Part shown: positions 8,420 through 15,070 of the stretch, piece by piece
Position numbering within the stretch: the stretch's first letter is position 1
How the letters are laid out: each line of letters begins with the position of its first letter
NCBI GenBank assembly: GCA_047921395.1
Contig: JBLRWH010000021.1
Coordinates: 1-34,566 of the forward strand
DNA from: XN24 sp047921395
Lineage (GTDB): Bacteria; Pseudomonadota; Gammaproteobacteria; Steroidobacterales; XN24
DNA length: 34,566 nucleotides
Reading direction: 5' to 3'
The notes under the pieces: generated by a model
Seen by the model: only the letters and a program-made list of their open reading frames with translations
What the model was told of the DNA's origin: nothing
Databases searched by the model: none
Translations under genes and position numbers: made by a program

Positions 8420-9841
8420 TCAGCGGTCCTTTTTCACCCCGTCTTGAGGCGCCGGCAGGGTGATCGTGAAGGTGGTCCAGCCATTGTCCGACCGCGCGTG
8501 GACCTTTCCGTCATGGAGTCTCACGATCGAGCGGACGATGGCGAGGCCAAGGCCGGATCCCTCGCCATGTCGACTTCGCGACGGGTCAACCTGGTAGAAA
8601 CGGTCGAAGACCCGGGCAAGATGCTCCCGAGGAATGTCCGCGCCGGTATTTTCGACCAGCAGCGAAACCTCCCCCTGGTCGCGCGCCAGCCGCACGGTCA
8701 CGCATCCCGATTCGAACGCATGCCGAATGGCATTGGACAGCAAGTTGGCCAGGGCCCTGCGAACCATGGAGCGGTCTCCTCGAACCCGCTGTGGTGGACC
8801 CTGGAGCGCGAGGCGGACGTGCTTGTCTTCCGCCAGGACCTCGAAATACTCGAGCAGGGAACGCACTTCAGCATCGAGGTCGAGCGTCTCGAAGGCGGGG
8901 GTGATCAGGCCGCGATCCGCCTGCGCCAGCCACAGCATGTCGCTCACCATCCTGGCCAGACGCTCCATTTCCTCGAGGTTTGAATGAAGCAGTTCCCGAT
9001 AGGCCTCGGCGCTGCGCGCAGACCCGAGAGCGACCTGGGTCTGCGTGATTACATTGGTCAATGGTGTGCGAAGCTCGTGTGCGATGTCTGCAGAAAAATG
9101 AGACAGGCGGGAGTAGCCCTCGTCGAGTTGGCCGAGCATCTGGTTGAAGGAGTCTACGAGTTCTCTCAGTTCCCTGGGAACTGCGTGCAGATCCAGTCGC
9201 GTCTGCAGGCGGTCGGATCGGATTCCGCGAATACGTGCGCTGAGTTGTCGCACTGGGGCCATCCCCTGGTTCAGGGCGATCCAGACGGCCGCAAGGGTCA
9301 ATAGCGCAGCTCCGAGCGTCACGGCCCACAGTGTACGGCGCAGGTCGCCCATGAACACATCGTGAAACGACATGTCCAAAGCGACGGAAATCAGGAAATC
9401 CTTCGTCCCGGTATTTGACATCACTGACGCGCCGCGGTAGCTGCGGTTCCCGACGTCCCAACTGGAAAGCTTGCCGGCGGTGATCTCTCCGACCGAATCG
9501 AGCTGCTGCATGGGGCTTCCCGGGACCGTTTCCGGCGCGGTGTAGAGGATGCGGCCGTCCTGGTCGAGTACCAGGTAGCTTGCGCCTTGCTGCAAAGGAA
9601 TCGTTTGACTCAATGCCGCCTGCAGTAGATCAGCCTCGTCGCCATGCCGCATCAGCACTTGCTCGATCGCGGTGGCCATGGCCCGGAGATCTTTGGCGTC
9701 CTGCTCCATGAAATGGAAGTCGATCGATCGTTCGACCACCGCACGAATGAGCACCAGACAGATGACGATGGTAACTGCCACCCAGACCATCATTCTCAGT
9801 GCGAGCGAGGCTGGTTTTGGTCTACGAATCCTCAAGGCCAT
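8420..9841 (-). CDS. cusS: Heavy-metal sensor histidine kinase, CusS-type
   Basis: 473 aa inner-membrane sensor kinase. Transmembrane helices lie at about 17-37 and 168-190, with a periplasmic sensor loop of about 130 residues between them, then HAMP (about 190-245), HisKA with the phospho-acceptor H255 in the segment SADIAHELRTPL, and HATPase with an N box (NLLSNAIRH) and G boxes (GEGSGLGLAIV). The layout matches the CusS/CopS/IrlS heavy-metal sensor group. It overlaps cusR by 20 nt on the same strand and is probably translated from the same mRNA. In the family, periplasmic Cu(I) or Ag(I) triggers phosphorylation of CusR. The metal ligands of this protein cannot be assigned by eye. Confidence 0.92.
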   Translation of the reverse strand: MALRIRRPKPASLALRMMVWVAVTIVICLVLIRAVVERSIDFHFMEQDAKDLRAMATAIEQVLMRHGDEADLLQAALSQTIPLQQGASYLVLDQDGRILYTAPETVPGSPMQQLDSVGEITAGKLSSWDVGNRSYRGASVMSNTGTKDFLISVALDMSFHDVFMGDLRRTLWAVTLGAALLTLAAVWIALNQGMAPVRQLSARIRGIRSDRLQTRLDLHAVPRELRELVDSFNQMLGQLDEGYSRLSHFSADIAHELRTPLTNVITQTQVALGSARSAEAYRELLHSNLEEMERLARMVSDMLWLAQADRGLITPAFETLDLDAEVRSLLEYFEVLAEDKHVRLALQGPPQRVRGDRSMVRRALANLLSNAIRHAFESGCVTVRLARDQGEVSLLVENTGADIPREHLARVFDRFYQVDPSRSRHGEGSGLGLAIVRSIVRLHDGKVHARSDNGWTTFTITLPAPQDGVKKDR

Positions 9842-10514
9842 CCGGAATATCCAGCTTGTAGCCCATGCCGCGCACTGTCTGGATGAGCTTTGGCTCGAAC
9901 TCGTCGTCGACTTTGGCTCGCAGCCGGCGGATTGCCACGTCGATCACGTTGGTGTCGCTGTCGAAGTTCATATCCCAGACCTGGGATGCGATCAGGGACC
10001 GCGGCAACACTTCCCCCTGCCGCCTCACCAGCAGCTCGAGCAGCGAAAACTCTTTCTGCGTCAGGTGCAGTTTCTTGCCATCCCGCGTCGCCACCCGGCC
10101 GCGGAGGTCCAGCGAAAGGTCCGCCACCATCAGTACGTCCTCAACGGGTTGCACGGCGCCCCGGCGGAGGAGGCTGCGCACCCGCGCCAGCAGTTCCGCG
10201 AACGAGAACGGCTTGACCAGGTAATCGTCGCCACCCAGCTCAAGGCCCTTGACACGGTCATTCACGCTGTCCCGAGCAGACAGAAACAGTATGGGAGTCG
10301 TGACGTTGGACGTACGCAGGGACTGGACCACGCGCCAGCCGTCGACGTCGGGGAGCATGACGTCAAGAATGATGAGGTCGAACGGTTCCGTGGCTGCGAG
10401 ATGTTGGCCGTCCAGTCCGTTGCGTGCCAGTGCGACGGTGAAGCCGGCCTCGCTCAGGCCCTGCCGAACATAATTGCCGGTCTTGACCTCGTCCTCGACG
10501 ACCAGGATGCGCAT
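9822..10514 (-). CDS. cusR: Heavy-metal response regulator, CusR-type (OmpR family)
   Basis: 230 aa: a receiver domain (1-120) with the acidic pair E7/D8, phospho-acceptor D51 (LIILDVMLPDVDGW) and the switch lysine in VKPFSFAELLARVR, then an OmpR-type winged-helix domain with LTQKEFSLLELLVRRQGEVLPR and DTNVIDVAIRRLRAKVDDEF. These segments are characteristic of the CusR/CopR/IrlR group that activates metal-efflux genes. It heads a cusRS operon divergent from a small secreted-protein gene. A perfect palindrome of the type bound by this group lies at 10591-10610, 76 nt upstream of the start, which suggests autoregulation and control of the divergent gene. Confidence 0.93.
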   Translation of the reverse strand: MRILVVEDEVKTGNYVRQGLSEAGFTVALARNGLDGQHLAATEPFDLIILDVMLPDVDGWRVVQSLRTSNVTTPILFLSARDSVNDRVKGLELGGDDYLVKPFSFAELLARVRSLLRRGAVQPVEDVLMVADLSLDLRGRVATRDGKKLHLTQKEFSLLELLVRRQGEVLPRSLIASQVWDMNFDSDTNVIDVAIRRLRAKVDDEFEPKLIQTVRGMGYKLDIPDGLEDS

Positions 10515-10590
10515 TTACAGACCTCGCCTTTGCGTCATAGTCCAGATGTTAACAGTCTCGCTGTGTCGTCCCCACCGGAACATGACGGCA

Positions 10591-10610
10591 GCATTACGGC
10601 ACCGTAATGC
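10591..10610. promoter_or_regulatory. Predicted CusR/CopR-type operator
   Basis: GCATTACGGCACCGTAATGC is a perfect inverted repeat (9 bp arms, 2 bp spacer). Its core TTAC-N6-GTAA fits the operator pattern known for CopR/CzcR-type heavy-metal response regulators. It lies between divergent cusR and the secreted-protein gene at 10775. No other palindrome of this quality was seen in the intergenic gaps of the window; the promoter of the cus operon itself is upstream of the window. Confidence 0.7.
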
Positions 10611-10774
10611 AATGGTCACGCTGGGATCAGGGCCGGCCTCGTATTGTTGGGCTGAGGCATGGAGCGACGGCCGATCAGATCGATCGCCACCATGTCATTC
10701 GCAGCCGGACAACATTGATCCCGTGCGTGTTGACGACCCCGGCACACACTTCAGGCACGGCGTTGGAGAATATG

Positions 10775-11206
10775 ATGAAGACCTTGAATTACGCGCTGTT
10801 GCTGAGCCTGCCACTGGCACTGTCCGCAATCCCGGGGCATGCCGATGCCGATTCCATGGGCGTGCGGAACGTCTACCAGAGCAAGTGCGAATTCCTGTTG
10901 CACGGGGATGTTTCAACTCTCGATTTGGTGGAGTACCAGGCCCGGTGGAATGAGTGCTTCGGCGGGATCAAACTGTCGTCAGTTGTCGCGGTGAACTCTG
11001 ACGGTCAGACTTACGAGAAGCACGCTGGACGAGCTGAGGTGGTACATCCCGTTGAAACGAAGCACCGCCCGTGTCAGGGCGAGGCGCCACGAGCGGCCGG
11101 GGAGAGCGCTGGCGAACAGGCGGACGACCGACAAGTGGCTACTGAATCCGAGCGGCACAGGAGTCCGCCACGCAGTACGGCGAGGAAGCATCGCCACAAG
11201 AGGTAA
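10775..11206 (+). CDS. Small secreted protein of unknown function
   Basis: 143 codons. Start chosen at ATG 10775, the second of two adjacent ATGs, with GGAG 6 nt upstream (10765-10768). Residues 1-25 form a clear Sec signal peptide (MKTLNYALLLSLPLALSAIPGHADA). The next 65 residues look like a genuine folded domain with two cysteines (SKCEFLL and WNECFGG), which could pair. I do not recognise the family. From about residue 90 the sequence turns into Arg/Glu/Ser-rich low-quality protein, so the true stop may have been lost or the tail is non-native. It is divergent from cusR and shares the palindrome at 10591-10610, so metal-responsive expression is likely by inference. Confidence 0.55.
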   Translation: MKTLNYALLLSLPLALSAIPGHADADSMGVRNVYQSKCEFLLHGDVSTLDLVEYQARWNECFGGIKLSSVVAVNSDGQTYEKHAGRAEVVHPVETKHRPCQGEAPRAAGESAGEQADDRQVATESERHRSPPRSTARKHRHKR

Positions 11207-11386
11207 CGCGCGGCCGTCGTCACAGCGCGGGCGCCCCGGTGAGAGACAGAAAGCGAATGTTCGATCGTCTGCCGGCACGCGCTGCGCTCGCGGCCATGGT
11301 GACGGCGAGGGGAATCGCCTTTCGAGGCGTAAAATGCTGTCCAGGCCGGTGCGACGTGTGCGCCGCCCCGGTCGCCTGGTCAGGCC
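11207..11386. other. Intergenic, no gene seen
   Basis: Very GC-rich gap between the secreted protein and the CbiM-like gene. Frames through it are Arg-rich and show no domain. No convincing promoter, terminator or RNA gene was recognised. Confidence 0.4.
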
Positions 11387-12067
11387 ATGGGCTTCGGGCA
11401 ACCACTGATGCAGTTTTCCGTCGGCGTGCTTTCTTCGGGCCTGGCCATGGCTGGGGTGGCCGTCGCCGCACTGCTGCTGCTCCTGGCGATCCCCGGGCTG
11501 GGGGCCCTGCGCGGTTATCCCGAGCGACTGCACCTGCTGGGTGGTGCGGCGGTCGCGCTCGCCCTGCTCTGGAGCGTGCATGCGCGCATCGACCCGGGCC
11601 TGGCCGTGCACATCCTCGGCATCCCCGCGGTTGTCCTGTTGCTGGGCTGGCGCCTTGCCATGCTCGCGGCCGCATTGGCGGAGCTGGCGCTGCTCGTTGT
11701 CGGCGTGACGCCGCCCGGGCTTGCGCCGGCGAGCTGGCTGATCTCCGCGGCCCTGCCCGGGGGCGTGACCTTCGCCATCGCCTGGGTGGCGCGCTTTCAG
11801 CTGCCGCGCAACCCCTTCATCTTCATCTTCGTGTGCGGCTTCTTCGGCGCCGCGGCCGCGCTGCTGGTCACGTGGCTTACGGCTGCGGCCCTGCTGGGGT
11901 GGTCGGGACAGTCCTCGCCGAGCGGCGCGGGCACACCCTTGATTGCCTTCCTGCCCCTTGTGCTGTTCCCCGAGGCCTTCATCAACGGGGCCGTCGTCAG
12001 CATGCTCATCGTCTACCGGCCGGACTGGGTGAGGCTCTACGACGAGTGCTTCTATCAACGCAGCTGA
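11387..12067 (+). CDS. CbiM-like integral membrane protein (ECF-type permease family, COG3235-like)
   Basis: 226 aa, almost entirely hydrophobic, with about six or seven membrane helices. The C-terminal motif LPLVLFPEAFINGAVVSMLIVYRPDWV is typical of the CbiM-related 'energy-coupling factor permease' proteins. CbiM itself is the substrate-binding membrane subunit of cobalt/nickel uptake transporters. No CbiN, CbiQ or CbiO partner is encoded nearby, so this is an orphan; either it uses distant ATPase subunits or it has another role. The start is uncertain: ATG 11387 is used, and ATG 11408 is equally possible, since neither has a strong ribosome site. It is followed by the regulatory region of the EF-hand gene. 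Confidence 0.75.
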   Translation: MGFGQPLMQFSVGVLSSGLAMAGVAVAALLLLLAIPGLGALRGYPERLHLLGGAAVALALLWSVHARIDPGLAVHILGIPAVVLLLGWRLAMLAAALAELALLVVGVTPPGLAPASWLISAALPGGVTFAIAWVARFQLPRNPFIFIFVCGFFGAAAALLVTWLTAAALLGWSGQSSPSGAGTPLIAFLPLVLFPEAFINGAVVSMLIVYRPDWVRLYDECFYQRS

Positions 12068-12107
12068 GTGGCCGCAGACAGGCGTGCCAGGGCCCGGGAA
12101 CGCGGTA

Positions 12108-12125
12108 TGTGTCGTTTCGGACACA
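12108..12125. promoter_or_regulatory. Predicted GlrR enhancer site 1
   Basis: TGTGTCGTTTCGGACACA is a perfect palindrome: 6 bp arms TGTGTC/GACACA around 6 bp. It recurs at 12176-12193, centre to centre 68 bp. It lies about 200 bp upstream of the predicted sigma-54 start. Reported enterobacterial GlrR sites have TGTC and GACA arms separated by 10 bp; here the same arms are 6 bp apart, so assignment to the GlrR encoded at 15063 is inference. Confidence 0.55.
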
Positions 12126-12175
12126 GCCAAATATCTATTAAAATCAGTAGCGTGTGTTTCTAGGCTGCCTCCGGA

Positions 12176-12193
12176 TGTGTCCTTGGGGACACG
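12176..12193. promoter_or_regulatory. Predicted GlrR enhancer site 2
   Basis: TGTGTCCTTGGGGACACG is the second copy of GTGTC-N6-GACAC; bases 12177-12192 form a perfect palindrome. It lies about 134 bp upstream of the predicted sigma-54 transcription start, a usual distance for enhancer sites of bacterial enhancer-binding proteins. Confidence 0.55.
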
Positions 12194-12290
12194 ATCTGGC
12201 CGTCGGGTGGCTGTGCCGCAATATGCGCCGCAAGTGGGCGCTCCACGGAAGTCCATGATTTACATAATGTCACTCGCCCGACGGCGGAAT

Positions 12291-12307
12291 CTGGCACGAA
12301 CCTTGTA
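12291..12307 (+). promoter_or_regulatory. Predicted sigma-54 (-24/-12) promoter
   Basis: CTGGCACGAACCTTGTA fits the sigma-54 consensus YTGGCACGrNNNTTGCW at all specified positions but one: the -12 GC is GT. The spacing of GG to GT is exactly 10 bp. The start site would be near 12318, giving a leader of about 60 nt for the EF-hand gene. A partial IHF-like match lies between the enhancers and the promoter (minus strand, 12248-12260). Confidence 0.6.
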
Positions 12308-12376
12308 ACTCTCCCGCACAAGCCCGTCGGATTCCGGTTCTGGCGGGCCCAACGAGAACATTGGACGGAGGGTGCC

Positions 12377-12631
12377 ATGATCCGGATCTACAAGTTATGC
12401 GGCCCCGCGCTGTTGTCGATGTCCGGGAGTGTACTGGCGGAAGAGGTGCCGAGCTTCGATGAGCTCGACCAGGATGGCGACGGCTACATATCGAGGGACG
12501 ACGTGAGCGTCGTCCCGGGTCTGAAACAGCATTTTGCGTCCTTTGACCTCGATGGAGACGGATTGCTCAGTCGCAATGAATACGCCATCTATGAAGGTCG
12601 ACTGGGGCCTCTCGATGGCGGTTCCATCTAG
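12377..12631 (+). CDS. Small secreted EF-hand protein
   Basis: 84 aa. The start ATG has GGAGG at 12367-12371, 5 nt upstream. Residues 1-21 form a short signal peptide (LLSMSGSVLAEE). Two calcium-binding EF-hand loops follow: D31-D42 (DQDGDGYISRDD; the twelfth position is Asp instead of the usual Glu) and D57-E68 (DLDGDGLLSRNE, canonical). The whole mature protein is one EF-hand pair, so it is probably a periplasmic or secreted calcium-binding protein. A sigma-54 promoter and two palindromes of predicted GlrR type lie upstream, and the glrK operon lies downstream. A role as envelope-stress or calcium buffer under GlrKR control is inference. Confidence 0.82.
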   Translation: MIRIYKLCGPALLSMSGSVLAEEVPSFDELDQDGDGYISRDDVSVVPGLKQHFASFDLDGDGLLSRNEYAIYEGRLGPLDGGSI

Positions 12632-12854
12632 ACGAGGTCGAGTGTTTGAAGGTTGCCACCCGGAAGCCAACCCTAAGTCCTCCTCCCCCGGGGCGCTTCC
12701 GGGATGGCAACCCCCTGAACTGTCAGATGCAGCCAGGCACTACCTGCTCCTCTATCACCAGGCGCGGCTGGAGTATTACCAGGGCCTGCGCCGCGCGGCG
12801 CAGCGCACGAGCGGGAGCATTTCGGCCCCGGGGCCCACGAAGGACAAGGGCTAG
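12612..12854 (+). CDS. Possible small protein, unknown
   Basis: 80 aa frame starting inside the end of the EF-hand gene. The N-terminal half is unremarkable, but the second half (LSDAARHYLLLYHQARLEYYQGLRRAAQ) reads as a clean amphipathic helix and looks more protein-like than other frames in the gap. There is no strong ribosome site and no known family. It may be an artefact of GC-rich sequence. If real, it would be coupled to the EF-hand gene. Confidence 0.22.
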   Translation, partial: SMAVPSRRGRVFEGCHPEANPKSSSPGALPGWQPPELSDAARHYLLLYHQARLEYYQGLRRAAQRTSGSISAPGPTKDKG

Positions 12855-13037
12855 GCGCGTGCCGACGCCCGGCCCCGCGCTGTGGCTCAAGTCGACGGGC
12901 TAGGATCTGCAGGGCGGAGCCTGGAGCCGCAGGGTGCCCGGCGCCAACCGGGGTCTGTGCTAATCTCCCTGCAAAATGGGCTTCGCCATCGTGTTGCCGG
13001 GCCAGCTGGCCGGCGGCTGGGCGAGGCGGCCAGGCGG
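12855..13037. other. Intergenic before glrK, nothing recognised
   Basis: GC-rich gap. In enterobacteria the sRNA gene glmY sits just upstream of glrK; nothing like the GlmY sequence was seen here or in 12632-12854. No terminator or clear promoter was found. Confidence 0.4.
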
Positions 13038-14504
13038 ATGCGGAATACACTTCGGCCCACGTCGGTGCTCCAGCTTGCCCTGATCGCCTTTGCGCTCGTG
13101 GGCGTGCCGCTGGTCATCGCCCTGGTGACCGCCACCCTGGCGGTCGACCGCCTGGCGTCCCAGAGCCGGGCGTCCGTTCGGGAGGCGGCGCAGATCATCG
13201 ATGCCGGCCGCGTCCTCGTGGAGGAGGTCACCGCGATGGAGCGCAATGCGCGGCAGTTCCAGCTGCTGGGCGACCGGGAGTTGTTCGAGGGCTACCTCTA
13301 CCGTCGGGAGAATTTCCTGGCGTCGCTGGCGGCACTGGAGGGCCACGGGTTCTCTGCCGAGTACCGGCAGGCGCTCGCGAGCCTGTCTGCCGCGGAGCAG
13401 GACGTGTTCGACGTTCTCAGCAGCCTGCCGGCGGATGCGCCAGAGGCCGGTGAGGCCGTCGGCCAGTTCCCGGCGCTGGGCGACAGGGCGCGGCGCATCC
13501 TGGCCGAGAGTGGCCGGGAGATCGGCCGCGACGTCGAGCGCATGCGCCTGGACGCCGCCGAGACGCAACGGCGACTGTTCCGGCAGGCACTTTGGGTCAT
13601 CCCGGCGGCCCTGGCGCTGGCGATTCTAGGCACGCTGCTCATCGCGCGCCCGATCCGCCAGCTCGATCGGGCCATCCGGCGCCTCGGCAATAGCGAGTTC
13701 GAAGCGCCGGTTGAGGTGCGCGGTCCGCGTGACCTGGAGGAACTGGGCGACCGGCTGAACTGGTTGCGCCTGCGCCTGCTTGACCTGGACGCCCAGAAAA
13801 TCCGTTTCCTGCGCGATGTCTCGCATGAACTGAAGACGCCGCTCACCGCCATACGCGAGGGGGCCCAGCTGCTCTCCGACCAGGTGCCGGGCACCCTCAC
13901 GCCCGCCCAGGAAGAGATCGCGGCCATCTTGTGCAGGAGCAGCGTGCAACTGCAGCGACGCATCGAGGACCTGTTGAGCTTCAATACCATCGTGCAGGGC
14001 ATGGGCGCGTCGTCTGCCCGCGTGCCCGTGGAGCTGGGGATGTTGCTGGACCAGGTGCTGGGCGACCAGCGGGTCTCCATCAACGCCAAGCAACTGACGA
14101 TCGAGATGGATGCCGGCACGCTCATCGTGCCCGGTGATCGCGAGCAACTCCGTACCGTGCTGGACAATCTTCTTTCGAACGCCATTAAATATTCACCAGT
14201 CGGCGGGCACATACGGGTCCACCTGCGGGAGGACGGTGGCCACGCGTTGATCGAAGTCCGCGACGAAGGCCCCGGCATCGATCCGGAGGAGCGGGGCAAG
14301 ATCTTCCAGCCCTTTTACCAGGGCAGCGCTGTTTATAATGGTCATGTGAAGGGCACCGGGCTCGGCTTGGCGATCACCCTTGAGTACGTCCGGGCTCACA
14401 GTGGCATCATCGAGATTGCCGACGTGCAAGGGGGCGCCTGCCTGCGAGTTTTCCTGCCGCTCGTGGAAGGCAGCAGTTCCAAGGAGTCAACAGGGGTCTT
14501 ATGA
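13038..14504 (+). CDS. glrK: Sensor histidine kinase GlrK (QseE)
   Basis: 488 aa. The start ATG 13038 is chosen because it gives the expected N-terminal membrane helix (about 11-35); a longer frame from 12882 adds non-native residues. A periplasmic helical sensor region (about 40-182) follows, then the second membrane helix (183-203), HAMP (204-255), HisKA with H263 in RDVSHELKTPLTAIREG, and HATPase with DNLLSNAIKYSP, DEGPGIDPEE and GTGLGLAI. Gene order with the small lipoprotein and the sigma-54 regulator is the conserved glrK-qseG-glrR order of Gammaproteobacteria, which supports the name. In enterobacteria GlrK senses envelope conditions and phosphorylates GlrR. Its stop overlaps the qseG start (ATGA). 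Confidence 0.88.
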   Translation: MRNTLRPTSVLQLALIAFALVGVPLVIALVTATLAVDRLASQSRASVREAAQIIDAGRVLVEEVTAMERNARQFQLLGDRELFEGYLYRRENFLASLAALEGHGFSAEYRQALASLSAAEQDVFDVLSSLPADAPEAGEAVGQFPALGDRARRILAESGREIGRDVERMRLDAAETQRRLFRQALWVIPAALALAILGTLLIARPIRQLDRAIRRLGNSEFEAPVEVRGPRDLEELGDRLNWLRLRLLDLDAQKIRFLRDVSHELKTPLTAIREGAQLLSDQVPGTLTPAQEEIAAILCRSSVQLQRRIEDLLSFNTIVQGMGASSARVPVELGMLLDQVLGDQRVSINAKQLTIEMDAGTLIVPGDREQLRTVLDNLLSNAIKYSPVGGHIRVHLREDGGHALIEVRDEGPGIDPEERGKIFQPFYQGSAVYNGHVKGTGLGLAITLEYVRAHSGIIEIADVQGGACLRVFLPLVEGSSSKESTGVL

Positions 14505-15070
14505 GGAATTTCCAGTCCCGTTGCCTGGCTGCGCTTGTCGCCGTGACACTATTCGGCGGCTGCGCGTACTTACGTGATGGTGACGTCGATGAGGCGCAGG
14601 CCCCGGGCGAGAGTATTGCGGCAGAGCGAGCGCCAAGCTACCTCGAGGCCGAAATTATCTCCCTCGCAAGCATTGCGGAGACGCTGCCGCACTTGCCTCG
14701 TGCATCCCAGCGCGATGCACTCGAGGCGGCCGCGCGCGATTACGCGCGGGAGGGCGGCGTCGCGCAGCGGCTCCGGCTGGCGCTGGTGCTGACGCTGGCG
14801 GACAAGGAGTTGCAGAACCTGGAGTGGGCGAGTGAGCTGCTTGCCGAGCCGGTCACCGTGCCAGAACATCCGGCTGGCGACGCACTTTCCCAGCTGTTGT
14901 CACTGGTGGTCGCGCAAGTGCAGCTGGCGCAAGAGCAGCGGACCGCACTGGTTGCCCAGCAGGCGGCGCAGTGCGCGGCACTGCAGCAGCGGCTGGATCG
15001 CCTGAAGGACATCGAGAAACAGATCAACGAGCGCGCGCAGCTGTCCAGGCTGCCGATTGAGGATGACTAG
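14501..15070 (+). CDS. qseG: QseG-like outer membrane lipoprotein
   Basis: 189 aa. Lipoprotein signal with lipobox FGGC at the end of a short hydrophobic stretch, lipidated at Cys21. The mature part is mostly alpha-helical, with Ala/Leu/Gln-rich heptad-like segments and a C-terminal coiled region (CAALQQRLDRLKDIEKQINERAQL). It matches the position and build of QseG (YfhG), which in E. coli is an outer membrane lipoprotein that interacts with the sensor GlrK/QseE. Sequence identity is low by eye, so the name rests mainly on synteny. It is translationally coupled on both sides: 4 nt overlap with glrK and 8 nt with glrR. Confidence 0.75.
   Translation: MRNFQSRCLAALVAVTLFGGCAYLRDGDVDEAQAPGESIAAERAPSYLEAEIISLASIAETLPHLPRASQRDALEAAARDYAREGGVAQRLRLALVLTLADKELQNLEWASELLAEPVTVPEHPAGDALSQLLSLVVAQVQLAQEQRTALVAQQAAQCAALQQRLDRLKDIEKQINERAQLSRLPIEDD

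Noticed and set aside
10979..12256. Long open frame on the minus strand (425 codons)
   Set aside because: Arg/Gly/Gln-rich translation of GC-rich DNA, antisense to the CbiM-like gene and crossing the regulatory palindromes; no domain recognisable.
12257..12273. TTACATAATGTCA resembling a CusR-type half site before the EF-hand gene
   Set aside because: Only one arm fits TTAC-N6-GTAA; the symmetric partner is missing.
12632..13037. Expected place for a GlmY-like small RNA upstream of glrK
   Set aside because: No sequence resembling GlmY, no terminator hairpin with T-run and no promoter close by; absence noted rather than annotated.
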